Shown one piece after another: positions 1-8,436 of a DNA stretch of 64,000 bases. The DNA is taken from the NCBI RefSeq assembly GCF_026642255.1, contig NZ_CP113264.1, positions 4,960,001-5,024,000 on the forward strand. The letters are read 5' to 3'. Position numbers and translations under genes: made by a program. The stretch is from Streptomonospora nanhaiensis (GTDB taxonomy: Bacteria > Actinomycetota > Actinomycetes > Streptosporangiales > Streptosporangiaceae). Under the pieces are notes generated by a model. That model saw only the letters and a list, made by a program, of their open reading frames with translations, was not told the DNA's origin and ran no database searches. Position 1 is the stretch's first letter; each line of letters starts with the position of its first letter.

Positions 1-1434
1 CTTGATGACGTCGTCGGTGCGGCCCAGGAACCAGTAGTAGCCGTCGGCGTCGCGGGTGGCCTGGTCCTTGGTGCGGTACCAGTCGCCGCCGAAGCTCTCG
101 GCGGAGGCGTCGGGCCTCCTCCAGTAGCCGAGGGGGAACTGGGGGTTGCTGCGCGCGCGGAGGCAGATCTCCCCCGGCTCGCCCTCGGGCACCTCGTTGC
201 CGTCGGCGTCCAGGAGCGCGACCTCCCACCCGGGGAGCGGGCGCCCCACCGAACCGGGCTTGACCGGCACGCCGGGCAGGTTGCCCAGCAGCGGGTAGGA
301 CTCGGTGGACCCGTAGTAGTCGAGCGGGGTCACCCCGAACTGCTCGCGGAACCAGGCGATGAGGTCGGTGGTGAGGGGCTCGTTGGAACAGCACACCACG
401 CGCAGTGCCTGGGGGTGGCGCCGCCCGGCGTCGGGGACGTCGGCGCGGAGCTTGCGCAGCAGGGTGGGGTTGACCAGGGCGGTGGTGACCCGGTTGCGGG
501 ACATGGCGGCGAGCAGGCCCTCGGGGTCGAAGCCCGCCCGGGGGCGGTAGACCAGGTGGGTGGCCCCGACGCGCAGCGGACCCATGAGCTTGGCCATGGA
601 CCACGCCCAGTCGCCCGCGCCGTAGAACACGTCGCCGGGGCGCAGGTCGTGGCAGTACCGGAACTCGTTGTGCCCGAGGAGGGTGCGGTGGGCGTGCACG
701 ATGCCCTTGGCGGGGCCCGTGGTGCCGGAGGTGTAGAAGATGAGGGCGGGGTCGTCGGCGGCGGTGGCGGCCGCCTCGTACCGGGGCTCGCACGCGGCGA
801 TCGCGGGGTCGTCCACGTCCACGATCCGCACGTCGGCCGGGGACGGCGCGTCGCCGGCCCCCTCACCGCCGAGGGAGGCGACCGCCGCGACCGCGTCGGC
901 GGCCCGCCCCAGGGAGGCGTTCTCGGTGACGAGGACGGTGCTGCCGGAGTCGGCGAGCCGGTAGGCGATGGGGTCGTCGGCCCACAGCGGGGACATGGTG
1001 ACCAGGACGGCGCCGGTGCGCAGGACGCCCAGGTAGGCGGCGGGGGTGTCGGGCCGCTGGGGCAGCAGCACGGCCACCCGGTCGCCCTTGCGCACGCCCA
1101 GGGCGTGCAGGTGGGCGGCGACGCGGGCCGCCCGGTCGCGGATCCGGTCCCAGGTGACCTCCTCCCGGTGGCCGGTGTGGTCCTCGAAGACGAGGGCGAC
1201 GCGGTCGCCGGGGTGGTGGTCGGCGACGTCGACCGCCATGTTGTAGCGCTCGGGCGCCTCCCAGTCCTGCTCCTCGCACAGGAGCCGGTAGAGGCGGTCC
1301 CCCTCGGCGAGCGCCTCCGGGGTGGGTGCGGCCGGGGACTGGGCGGGGTCCGGGACGGCGGTGCCCGGGGCCGCGGCCCCGGCTCCGGCTCCGGCTCCGG
1401 AGTGCGTGCCGTCCTCGGTTCCGGTGGTGGTCAT
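1..1434 (-). CDS. Acyl-CoA synthetase (AMP-forming), partial at the left edge
   Basis: This ANL-superfamily ligase adenylates a carboxylic acid and transfers it to coenzyme A. I translated it directly from the minus strand: it opens with ATG at 1434 and stays open to base 1 (478 codons), so the C-terminal lid domain lies outside the window. The AMP-binding signature YTSGTTGPAKG is at residues 234-244, followed by the family features YYGSTE, GRPLPGWEV and the hinge-side YRTKDQA and GRTDDVIK. A Gly/Ala/Pro-rich tail precedes the catalytic fold by about 35 residues. It resembles the acetyl-CoA synthetase, medium-chain and benzoate ligase group; the substrate cannot be read from sequence. The enoyl-CoA hydratase gene ends 50 bases upstream on the same strand, so the pair probably forms an acid-activating and beta-oxidation operon facing the LysR gene. 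Confidence 0.9.
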   Translation of the reverse strand, partial: MTTTGTEDGTHSGAGAGAGAAAPGTAVPDPAQSPAAPTPEALAEGDRLYRLLCEEQDWEAPERYNMAVDVADHHPGDRVALVFEDHTGHREEVTWDRIRDRAARVAAHLHALGVRKGDRVAVLLPQRPDTPAAYLGVLRTGAVLVTMSPLWADDPIAYRLADSGSTVLVTENASLGRAADAVAAVASLGGEGAGDAPSPADVRIVDVDDPAIAACEPRYEAAATAADDPALIFYTSGTTGPAKGIVHAHRTLLGHNEFRYCHDLRPGDVFYGAGDWAWSMAKLMGPLRVGATHLVYRPRAGFDPEGLLAAMSRNRVTTALVNPTLLRKLRADVPDAGRRHPQALRVVCCSNEPLTTDLIAWFREQFGVTPLDYYGSTESYPLLGNLPGVPVKPGSVGRPLPGWEVALLDADGNEVPEGEPGEICLRARSNPQFPLGYWRRPDASAESFGGDWYRTKDQATRDADGYYWFLGRTDDVIK

Positions 1435-1484
1435 CGGGTGGTCTCCCCTGTTTCCTGCTGTGGCGTCGGTGGTGGAGCTGCGGT

Positions 1485-2273
1485 TCAGCGGCGCTTGGCC
1501 AGGAACCGCTCCATCTCCCGCTGGGGCTCGCCGCTGGCGTAGGCCTGGGCGTGGACCCTCTTGGCCGCGGTGATGGAGTCGGTCAGCGCCTCGTCGTCGA
1601 TCTCGCGCAGGCGGGCCTTGGTGAGGGCGACGGCGCCGGGGGGCAGGGAGGCGAGGGAGTCCGCGAGGGCGAGTGCGGCGGGGAGCACCTCGTCCCGCCC
1701 GGGGACGAGCCGGGTGAGCAGGCCGAGACGGTGGGCCTCGTCCCCGTCGACCAGCTCGCCGGTGAGGGTGAACTCGATGGTGCGGGCCTTGCCGAGGATG
1801 TCCCACATGGCCCAGATGCCGGTGACGCTGGGGATGCCGGAGCGGACCTCGGGCTGGCCCATGCGCACGCCGGGGTGGCCGACGCGCAGGTCCGCGAGGA
1901 GCGCGAACTGGAACCCGGAGCCGGCGGCGACGCCGTTGACCGCCGCGATGGTGGGCTTGTCGATGCCGCGCAGGGCCCTGTAGAGCAGGTCGAAGTCGTC
2001 GATCCACGCCTCGGCGGCGGCGTGGTCGGCCGGGTCGATGTCCCGGGTCTCGGCCAGGTCCTGGCCCGCGCAGAAGGCGGCGCCGGCGCCGGTCAGCACG
2101 ACGGCGCGGCAGTCGGCGTCGGCGCCCGCCTCCTCGAACAGCCCGACCAGGCGGGTGCGCATGGCGCCGGTCCACGCGTTGAGCTTGTCGGGGCGGTTGA
2201 GGGTGATGACGGTGGCGTGGCCCTCGGCGAGGGGTTCGCGGTGCGCCAGGACGAGGTCGTCGTTCGGTGACAT
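1485..2273 (-). CDS. Enoyl-CoA hydratase/isomerase family protein
   Basis: Crotonase-fold enzyme of 262 residues, the usual family length, acting on an acyl-CoA thioester. The two oxyanion-hole segments are visible: GAAFCAGQDLAE and NGVAAGSGFQFALLADLRVG. The segment RMGQPEVRSGIPSV supplies the first acidic residue, but the second catalytic Glu of classical hydratases is not obvious (GIPSVTGIW), so an isomerase or ring-acting variant is possible. I place the start at the ATG at 2273, because GAAAGG lies just upstream of it; an in-frame GTG at 2288 sits before that site. It is cotranscribed with the acyl-CoA ligase and divergent from the LysR regulator. Confidence 0.9.
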   Translation of the reverse strand: MSPNDDLVLAHREPLAEGHATVITLNRPDKLNAWTGAMRTRLVGLFEEAGADADCRAVVLTGAGAAFCAGQDLAETRDIDPADHAAAEAWIDDFDLLYRALRGIDKPTIAAVNGVAAGSGFQFALLADLRVGHPGVRMGQPEVRSGIPSVTGIWAMWDILGKARTIEFTLTGELVDGDEAHRLGLLTRLVPGRDEVLPAALALADSLASLPPGAVALTKARLREIDDEALTDSITAAKRVHAQAYASGEPQREMERFLAKRR

Positions 2274-2453
2274 GCCGATGCCTTTCACGAATTCACAAGC
2301 AGGGGTGCGGCGGACGGGGTCGCGTACGCCGGAGGATCGGGCGGAGCCGGTGCTCCCCGGTGGTCCCCGGGCGAACCCGGGCCCTCCGCCCTATGAACGA
2401 CATCACAACAGCTCACCGCCGCCGGCGTCCAACACCAGTTGGGACCTCCCGCG

Positions 2454-2468
2454 ATATCGCAGTGATAT
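2454..2468. promoter_or_regulatory. LysR-type binding box in front of the LysR gene
   Basis: ATATC-GCAGT-GATAT is a perfect interrupted palindrome containing the T-N11-A core typical of LysR regulator sites (T2455, A2467). It lies 18 bases before the LysR start and within the 213-base divergent gap shared with the hydratase-ligase operon, where autoregulation and activation usually occur. Confidence 0.7.
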
Positions 2469-2486
2469 GACCGGTAGGGTCCCCGC

Positions 2487-3410
2487 ATGGAACTGCGCCA
2501 CCTGCGCTACTTCACGGTGCTCGCCGAGGAGCTGCACTTCGGCCGGGCCGCAGCCCGGCTGCACATGGCCCAGCCGCCGCTGTCCCAGCGCATCCGCGAC
2601 CTGGAGCGCGAACTGGGCGTGCGGTTGTTCGACCGCGGCCGCAACCAGGTGCGGTTGACCGAGGCCGGGGCCCTGCTGCTGGAGCACGCCCGGCCGGTGC
2701 TGGAGAGCACCGAGTCGGCCCTGGAGGCCATGCGCCGCATCCGCCCCGGGGAGAGCGGGATCCTGCGTGCGGGGATCCCGCCGGACACCATGCCCGCCAC
2801 GCTGCGCACCCTGGTCGCGGAGCTGGCGCGCAACGCCCCCGACGTGCTGGTGGACCTGCACGAGCTCACCACGGACGAGCAGCTGCGGGCGCTGCGCGAG
2901 GGCGACCTGGACGCCGGGGTGGTGCGCCACCCCTCCGACACCACGGGCCTGGAGTCGGGCCCGGTGGCCCACCGGGCCCTGGGGGTCCTGCTGCCCGCCG
3001 AGCACCCGCTGGCGGGGGGCGGGCCGGTGCGGCTGCGCGACCTCAACGGGATGCCGCTGGTGGTCTTCCCCCGGGCGATGGCGCCGATGCTCTACGACCA
3101 GGTCATGTCCGCGTGCAGCTCGGAGGGGTTCCGCCCCGGGGCGATCCGGCACGCCCGCAACCCGCTGTTCGTCAACGGCCTGGTCATGGCCGGGCGGGGC
3201 GTGCACTTCAACGAGAGGCCCCTGGGCGGGCTCCCCGAGGGCCTGGTGTGGTCACCTCTGGAGGGGAACCCGCTGGCCTGGCGCACGTCGGTGGTGTGGC
3301 CGCCCCGGCGGCGCCACGCGAGCGTGGCGGTCTTCGTGGCCGCCGCGACGGCGGGCCTGGAGGCCGCCGGGCACGTGGTCCAGCCCCACCCCGGGCCGGG
3401 ACCGGACTAG
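2487..3410 (+). CDS. LysR family transcriptional regulator
   Basis: Full-length LysR regulator (307 residues). The N-terminal winged helix-turn-helix begins MELRHLRYFTVLAEELHFGR and continues through AQPPLSQRIRDLE and LGVRLFDRG (residues 1-60). The rest is the periplasmic-binding-like effector domain (about 90-300). The N-terminus is closest in style to the BenM/CatM/CbnR group, which respond to aromatic or short carboxylic metabolites. ATG 2487 follows GGTAGGG at 2473-2479. It is divergent from the enoyl-CoA hydratase and acyl-CoA ligase, its likely targets, and the palindrome at 2454-2468 is the likely binding site. The inducer is not known. Confidence 0.92.
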   Translation: MELRHLRYFTVLAEELHFGRAAARLHMAQPPLSQRIRDLERELGVRLFDRGRNQVRLTEAGALLLEHARPVLESTESALEAMRRIRPGESGILRAGIPPDTMPATLRTLVAELARNAPDVLVDLHELTTDEQLRALREGDLDAGVVRHPSDTTGLESGPVAHRALGVLLPAEHPLAGGGPVRLRDLNGMPLVVFPRAMAPMLYDQVMSACSSEGFRPGAIRHARNPLFVNGLVMAGRGVHFNERPLGGLPEGLVWSPLEGNPLAWRTSVVWPPRRRHASVAVFVAAATAGLEAAGHVVQPHPGPGPD

Positions 3411-3526
3411 CGGACCGCCCCGGGGCCGGCCGCGTCCGGGGACCGGACTCCCCGTCACCGGCCCCCGCCCGCCGGCGGTAACCTGCTCCCCCGACCGCAC
3501 GCACGTTCCGTGAGGAGACCACCACC

Positions 3527-4468
3527 ATGGGCTCGAACGCACCGGCCGGCCCCGAGGCCGCGGCCCTGACCGAGATCGTCGAGGGCGTGTACGCGTGGGT
3601 CCAGCCCGACGGCACCTGGTGGGTGAACAACGCGGGCGCGGTCGCCGGCGAGGACGGCCTCCTGGTGATCGACACCTGCGCCACCGAGGCCCGCACCAGC
3701 CGCTTCCTCGGCGCCCTGGCACGCGCCACCGGCGGCGCCCCCGTGCGGTGGGCGGTCAACACCCACCAGCACGGGGACCACGCCTACGGCAACAGCCTGC
3801 TGCCCGACTCCACCGCGCTCATCGGGCAGGCCGCCATGCGCGAGGCCCTGCTCCACGACCCGTTCTTCGACGCCTGCCCGCCGTTCTGGTCCCCCTCCCC
3901 CGACTGGGGCGGGGTCAGCAGGCGCGCCCCGTCGATCGTGCTCGACCGGGGGCTGACCGTGTACACCGGCCGGCGGCGCGTGGACCTGCTCCACCCCGGG
4001 TACACCGCGCACACCCCCGGCGACGTCGTGGCGTGGCTGCCGGAGGAGCGGGTGCTGTACACCGGTGACCTGGTGTTCCACGGCCTCACCCCGCTCGTGT
4101 TCATGGGCTCGCTGGAGGGCGCGCTGCGCTCCCTGGAGTGGCTGCACGCCTTCGCGCCCGACCACGTGGTCCCCGGACACGGGCCGCTGTTCGGCGCCGC
4201 CGAGCTCGACGCTGTGCTGGGCGCCCACGAGCGCTACTACCGGTTCGTCCTGGAGACCGCGCGCGCCGGGGTGGCCCGAGGGCACACACCGCTGGAGACC
4301 GCCCTCGCCTGCGACCTGGGCGAGTTCCGCGACTGGGACGACGCCGAGCGCATCGCCCTGAACCTGCACCGCGCCCACGCCGACCTCACCGGCACCGCCA
4401 TGGACCTCACGGCGGCGCTGTCCGACGCCGTCGAGTGGAACGGCGGACCGCTCCCCACCCGGCTCTGA
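3527..4468 (+). CDS. MBL-fold metallohydrolase
   Basis: Metallo-beta-lactamase-fold hydrolase of 313 residues with the metal-binding motif HQHGDH (in NTHQHGDHAYGN). Later ligand motifs are HTPGD, the Asp in YTGDLVF, and the His in VPGHGPLFG. This pattern fits the cyclase/MBL-hydrolase branch that uses two metal ions on soluble small molecules. There is no signal peptide. The start ATG 3527 is preceded by GAGGAG at 3512-3517. The gene stands alone between the LysR gene and the DNA glycosylase, with no clear operon partner, so the substrate stays unassigned. Confidence 0.9.
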   Translation: MGSNAPAGPEAAALTEIVEGVYAWVQPDGTWWVNNAGAVAGEDGLLVIDTCATEARTSRFLGALARATGGAPVRWAVNTHQHGDHAYGNSLLPDSTALIGQAAMREALLHDPFFDACPPFWSPSPDWGGVSRRAPSIVLDRGLTVYTGRRRVDLLHPGYTAHTPGDVVAWLPEERVLYTGDLVFHGLTPLVFMGSLEGALRSLEWLHAFAPDHVVPGHGPLFGAAELDAVLGAHERYYRFVLETARAGVARGHTPLETALACDLGEFRDWDDAERIALNLHRAHADLTGTAMDLTAALSDAVEWNGGPLPTRL

Positions 4469-4642
4469 CGCGGTCACCGGGACCGGCGCGACAGGAACCG
4501 CCCCGCCCCCTCCCGGAGCCCGTACAGCGCGCCGACCGCCCTCCCGGCCCCAAAACGTCGTCGGCGCGCGGTTCACTGGCGGGGACGCGGCGCCTCACGA
4601 GGCGCCCGTCCCGCCCTCCACCCCCTCTCCCCAGGAGCCTCC

Positions 4643-5962
4643 GTGCGCCCCCTCGACCTGGACCGCCGCTCCGTCCGCCGCCTCGCGATCACCCGCCAGA
4701 GGCTGGCCGGTCCCCGGCCCGCCGCCGACGCCGACGGGCTGCGCGAGGTCCTGCGCGCGCTGCGCTGCCTCCAGCTGGACCCCGTCGCGGTGGTCGCCCG
4801 GAGCCACCTGCTGGTCCTGTGGAGCAGGGTGGGCCGGTTCGACGGGGCCGACCTCGACGCCCTCCTGTGGGACGAGCGCTGGCTGTTCGAGTACTGGGCC
4901 CACGCGGCGTCGATCGTGCTGACCGAGGACTACGCGCTGCACCGGGGGCTGATGCGCCGCTATCCGAGGGGCGTCTCCGCCTACGGACGGCGGCTGGTGG
5001 CCTGGGTCGAGGCCAACGCGGAACTGCGCGAGCACGTCCTCCAGCGGCTGGAGGACAAGGGGCCCCTGCCCGTCGGCGGGTTCGAGGACCGCTCCGCGCT
5101 GCCCTGGGAGTCGGGCGGATGGACGAAGGGGCGCAACGTCGAGCGCATGCTCGACCTGCTGTGGACCCAGGGACGGGTGATGGTGGCGGGCCGGGAGGGC
5201 GGCAAGCGCCTGTGGGACCTGGCCGAACGGTGCCTGCCCGAGCGCACCGACCGGACCGAGCTGCCGGACGCGGACATCGTGTCGCTCTCGGCCGAGCACG
5301 CCCTGCGGGCCCTGGGCGCCGGACGCGCGAGGGACGTCGCGAACCACTTCGTCCGCGACCGGTACGACGCGCTGCCGGAGGCGCTCGAACGGCTGGTGGC
5401 GGACGGCCGGGCGGTGCGGGCCCGGGTCGAGGGCGCCGACCCGGGAGAGCCGTGGTTCGTGCACGCGGACGTCCTCCCGCTGCTGGAGACCGTGGGCGGG
5501 GAGGCGTGGGGGCCCAGGACCGTGCTGCTGTCCCCGTTCGACAACCTGCTCTGCGACCGCGAGCGGACCGAGCTGCTGTGGGGTTTCCGCTTCCGCACCG
5601 AGATGTACGTGCCCAAGGCGCGGAGGGAGTTCGGCTACTACGTCCTGCCGGTCCTGCACGGCGACCGGCTGGTGGGCAGGATCGCGCCGAGGTTCGACAG
5701 GCGGCGCGGCGTCCTGGACCTGGAGAACGTGTACGCCGAGCCCGGCGCGGCCGGGGTCCGGGCGGCGGGCCCGGACGCCGGGGCCGCCCCGTCCCCGGAC
5801 CCGGCCTCCGCCGAGGAGGTCGCGGACGCCGCGGAGGGTGTCGCGGGCGCGGTCGCCGACCTGGCCGGGTTCCTGGGGGCGCGCGAGGTGGTCTGCTCGG
5901 GCGCGGTGCCCGAGCCCTGGCGGGAGACGCTGCGCCGGGTCGAGGCGGCGCCCGTCCCCTGA
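4643..5962 (+). CDS. Winged-helix DNA glycosylase of the YcaQ/AlkZ family (AlkX-like)
   Basis: Homologue of the HTH_42/YcaQ family, whose studied members excise bulky N7-alkylguanine or unhook DNA interstrand crosslinks. The catalytic region reads CLQLDPV, giving the Q-x-D form (Q44, D46). From knowledge of the family, this is the YcaQ/AlkX type rather than the Q-x-Q form of self-resistance AlkZ enzymes. The protein has 439 residues, somewhat longer than usual, because of an Ala/Pro-rich insertion at about 370-410. The GTG start at 4643 follows AGGAG at 4633-4637. The last codons and stop lie inside a direct repeat (5951-6061). The role as a housekeeping alkylation or crosslink repair enzyme is inferred; no biosynthetic cluster is next to it. 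Confidence 0.85.
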   Translation: MRPLDLDRRSVRRLAITRQRLAGPRPAADADGLREVLRALRCLQLDPVAVVARSHLLVLWSRVGRFDGADLDALLWDERWLFEYWAHAASIVLTEDYALHRGLMRRYPRGVSAYGRRLVAWVEANAELREHVLQRLEDKGPLPVGGFEDRSALPWESGGWTKGRNVERMLDLLWTQGRVMVAGREGGKRLWDLAERCLPERTDRTELPDADIVSLSAEHALRALGAGRARDVANHFVRDRYDALPEALERLVADGRAVRARVEGADPGEPWFVHADVLPLLETVGGEAWGPRTVLLSPFDNLLCDRERTELLWGFRFRTEMYVPKARREFGYYVLPVLHGDRLVGRIAPRFDRRRGVLDLENVYAEPGAAGVRAAGPDAGAAPSPDPASAEEVADAAEGVAGAVADLAGFLGAREVVCSGAVPEPWRETLRRVEAAPVP

Positions 5963-6061
5963 GGCCGCCCGCTCGGAGCGCTCCGCCACGACCCCTGACC
6001 TCCCCGGTCGCGCCCGTCCCCTGGGGCCCACCCGCCCCTCGCGTAGCGGTTCCGCTCCCGG
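5951..6061. repeat. Imperfect direct repeat, copy 1
   Basis: About 105 bases align with 8079-8186: both begin CCCGTCCCCTGAGGCC, share GCTCCGCCACGACCC in the middle, and share CGCCCCTCGCGT with GCGGTTCCG near the end, with scattered differences and small gaps. Within each copy the opening CCCGTCCC-TGAGGCC block recurs about 60 bases later. Copy 1 includes the stop codon of the glycosylase gene. Confidence 0.75.
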
Positions 6062-6090
6062 ACCGCGAACAATCCTTCATTTCCGATATT

Positions 6091-6107
6091 TACTACCTAT
6101 TTAGTAT
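6091..6107 (+). promoter_or_regulatory. Promoter and inverted repeat before the FAD/NAD(P)-binding gene
   Basis: A short AT-rich island in otherwise GC-rich DNA. TACTA-N6-TAGTA (6091-6106) is a perfect inverted repeat, and TAGTAT (6102-6107) fits an actinobacterial -10 hexamer. It ends 11 bases before the ATG at 6119, and no Shine-Dalgarno sequence is present, so the transcript should have almost no leader. Confidence 0.5.
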
Positions 6108-6118
6108 GCATTAGCCTC

Positions 6119-8062
6119 ATGGGGGTGACCACCACAGCGCTCCCCCGGCGTCCGCTCCGTATCGCGCTCGTCGGCGCGGGCCCCAGGGCCACCTCCCTCC
6201 TCGAACGGATCACCGCCAATGTCCACGAACTCCTCCCCGACACGATGCTCGAGGTTTGCGTCGTAGATCCTCACCCGCCCGGCGGCGGCCGGATCTGGCG
6301 GCGCGCGCAGTCGCCCCGGCTGTGGATGAACACCACGGCGAACGACTGCACGATGTTCACCGACGCGTCGGTGGTGTGCTCCGGGCCCGTCGTCCCCGGA
6401 CCGACGCTGACCGAGTGGGCCGAGGACCTCGCTGCGGGACGCCTGCACAGGCCGCCCGGGTTCACGGCCGACGCGGCCGACCTCGCCGAGGCCCGCCGGG
6501 TCCATCCCGGCTGGTTCGCCACCCGCAGGTTCCAGAGCCGGTACCTGTCCTGGGTCTTCCACCACGTGGCCGAGCGGGCCCCGGGGAGGGTGGCCGTCCG
6601 CTCCGTGGCCGCACGGGTGGTGGACCTGCGCGACCTGGCCGACGGGCGCCAGCGCCTGTTCCTCGACCGCCCGCCGTATCCGGTCCCGGACCGCACCGCC
6701 GGCACGGGCCGCCCGCCGGCTCCCGGGAACACCCTGGACGCGGACGCCGTCGTCCTGGCGCAGGGCTCCGCCGGCACCGGCCCCACCGAGGAGGAGCGCG
6801 AGCTCGCCCGGCACGCCGCCGCGCACGGCCTCGTCCACATACCGACCGCCTCCACCGCCGACATCTCCCTCGACGCGGTCCCGCCCGGCGAACCCGCGCT
6901 GGTGCGCGGCATGGGACTGGCGTTCGTGGACACCGTCGTGCTGCTGACCTCCGGGAGGGGCGGCGTCTTCCGCAGGGACCCGGACGGGACCCTGCGCTAC
7001 TCCCCCTCCGGCTCCGAGCCCGTCCTCCACGCCGGATCGCGGCGCGGGGTGCCCTACCATTCCAAGATCCGCTACCACCTGCCCGGGGCGCGCCCCGAAC
7101 TGCCGAGGCACGTGAGCACGCGGGCCCTGGACGCGCTCGGCCCCGACCCCCTCGACCTCCGGGAGGACGTGTGGCCGCTCGTCGTGCGGGAGCTGGCCCA
7201 CGCCCATTACCGGGAACTGGCGCTGTCGCACCCCGAGCGGCTGGACGTCGGCGCGGAGGAGTTCGTCCGGCGGCTGGACTCCCTGGACTGGTCGGGGGCC
7301 CAGCTCAAGGAACTGGTCTCCGAGGCGGTGCGCGAGGACGGGGACCGGTTCGACGCCGGGCGGATCGACCGGCCGCTGGCGGGACTCAGGTTCGCCGACC
7401 ACGACGCGCTCGGCGCGTGGCTGGACGGTTACATCGGCGCCGACCTCGAACGGCGGCGCGACCAGCGGTACAGCATGGACCTGGCGGTCTTCTTCGCGCT
7501 GCTGTCGGTGTTCACGGTGATCTCCGAGGCGATCGGCTCCGGACGGATCTCCCAGGAGTCCGCGGCGCGGGACCTGCCCCGGTTCACCGGGTTCTTCAGC
7601 TACCTGGCCAGCGGGCCGCCCGGCCCCCGGCTGGAGGAGCTCCTGGCGCTGGCCCGGGCGGGGGTCCTGCGGTTCGTCGGCGCCGACATGGAGGTGGACA
7701 CCCCCGAGGGCCTTTTCCTGGCCAGGTCCTCCAGCACGGACGCGACGGTCGGGGCCTCCGTACTCCTGGAGGCCAGGCTGCCCGAACCCTCGCTGTCCCG
7801 GACGACCGACCCGCTGCTGCTGGCCCTGCTCCAGCGCGGGGAGATCCGCGAGCGGCCCGGCACCGGGCTCGTCGACGCCGACCCGGCCGACCAGCGGCTG
7901 CGCGGCGCCGACGGGACGCCGCACCCGGCCCGGTTCGGCGCGGGCGCGCTGGTCGCCGGCGGCGTGGGAGCGGGCGGGTTCTCCCGTCCGCGCACCAACG
8001 CCGGGTTCTTCCGGCAGAACGACGCGATCGCCCGTGCCGTCCTGGGCGGCCTGCGCCCGTGA
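6119..8062 (+). CDS. FAD/NAD(P)-binding domain protein
   Basis: Protein of 647 residues of the FAD-NAD(P)-binding family (Pfam NAD_binding_9 type). A Rossmann start IALVGAGPRATSLLERI occupies about residues 14-30. Next come VVDPHPPGGGRIWR and LWMNTTANDCTMF, and a central GMGLAFVDTVVLLT segment is a second nucleotide-binding region. The C-terminal part includes GGVGAGGFSRPRTNAGFFRQND. There is no signal peptide or membrane helix. Family members are probable flavin-dependent oxidoreductases without a settled reaction. The gene is monocistronic, begins at ATG 6119 with no ribosome-binding site, and is bracketed by direct repeats at 5951-6061 and 8079-8186, which suggests it moved or was inserted as a unit (inference). 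Confidence 0.8.
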   Translation: MGVTTTALPRRPLRIALVGAGPRATSLLERITANVHELLPDTMLEVCVVDPHPPGGGRIWRRAQSPRLWMNTTANDCTMFTDASVVCSGPVVPGPTLTEWAEDLAAGRLHRPPGFTADAADLAEARRVHPGWFATRRFQSRYLSWVFHHVAERAPGRVAVRSVAARVVDLRDLADGRQRLFLDRPPYPVPDRTAGTGRPPAPGNTLDADAVVLAQGSAGTGPTEEERELARHAAAHGLVHIPTASTADISLDAVPPGEPALVRGMGLAFVDTVVLLTSGRGGVFRRDPDGTLRYSPSGSEPVLHAGSRRGVPYHSKIRYHLPGARPELPRHVSTRALDALGPDPLDLREDVWPLVVRELAHAHYRELALSHPERLDVGAEEFVRRLDSLDWSGAQLKELVSEAVREDGDRFDAGRIDRPLAGLRFADHDALGAWLDGYIGADLERRRDQRYSMDLAVFFALLSVFTVISEAIGSGRISQESAARDLPRFTGFFSYLASGPPGPRLEELLALARAGVLRFVGADMEVDTPEGLFLARSSSTDATVGASVLLEARLPEPSLSRTTDPLLLALLQRGEIRERPGTGLVDADPADQRLRGADGTPHPARFGAGALVAGGVGAGGFSRPRTNAGFFRQNDAIARAVLGGLRP

Positions 8063-8436
8063 GGGGGCGGGCGGCGGTCCCGTCCCCTGAGGCCCGTCCG
8101 CTCGGAGCCGCTCCGCCACGACCCACGCCCGCCCCGACCGCGCCCGTCCCGTGAGGCCCGCCCCTCGCGTCGCGGTTCCGTCCGGGTCCGGGAGTTCCGG
8201 GGAGCCCGGGCCGGCTCCCTCCCGGAACGGCCCGCCACCGGTCCTCCCCGGTCCCTCACCCCCCGACCGGTATCCGACACAGGCCGGAGGTTTACATTGT
8301 AGATTCCTTTTGTCCGGCAGCGGCCGACCCCTGCGACCACGGAACCCGGTTGACGCGGACGGCCCCGGAGGGGGAGGCTCCGTCACGTCCGGCGCCCGCC
8401 GGCCGCCCCGGAGGGGCCGCGGACAGGAGGTCGGAC
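8063..8436. other. Intergenic region (374 bases) with repeat copy 2 and an AT-rich island
   Basis: No convincing gene lies here. It holds direct-repeat copy 2 and a short AT-rich stretch at 8291-8312 around the near-palindrome TACATTGTA (8293-8301). That stretch offers TAGATT (8300-8305) as a -10 for the GNAT gene, which would leave a leader of roughly 120 bases. Confidence 0.5.
8079..8186. repeat. Imperfect direct repeat, copy 2
   Basis: Second copy of the roughly 105-base repeat seen at 5951-6061. It starts 17 bases after the stop of the FAD/NAD(P)-binding gene, so the two copies bracket that gene and its promoter. No transposase or integrase gene accompanies the repeats. Confidence 0.75.

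Noticed and set aside
415-1542. Long plus-strand open frame of 375 codons opposite the acyl-CoA ligase
   Set aside because: Composition is Gly/Val/Arg/Asp-rich as expected for the antisense of GC-rich coding DNA; the minus-strand frame carries the clear AMP-binding motifs.
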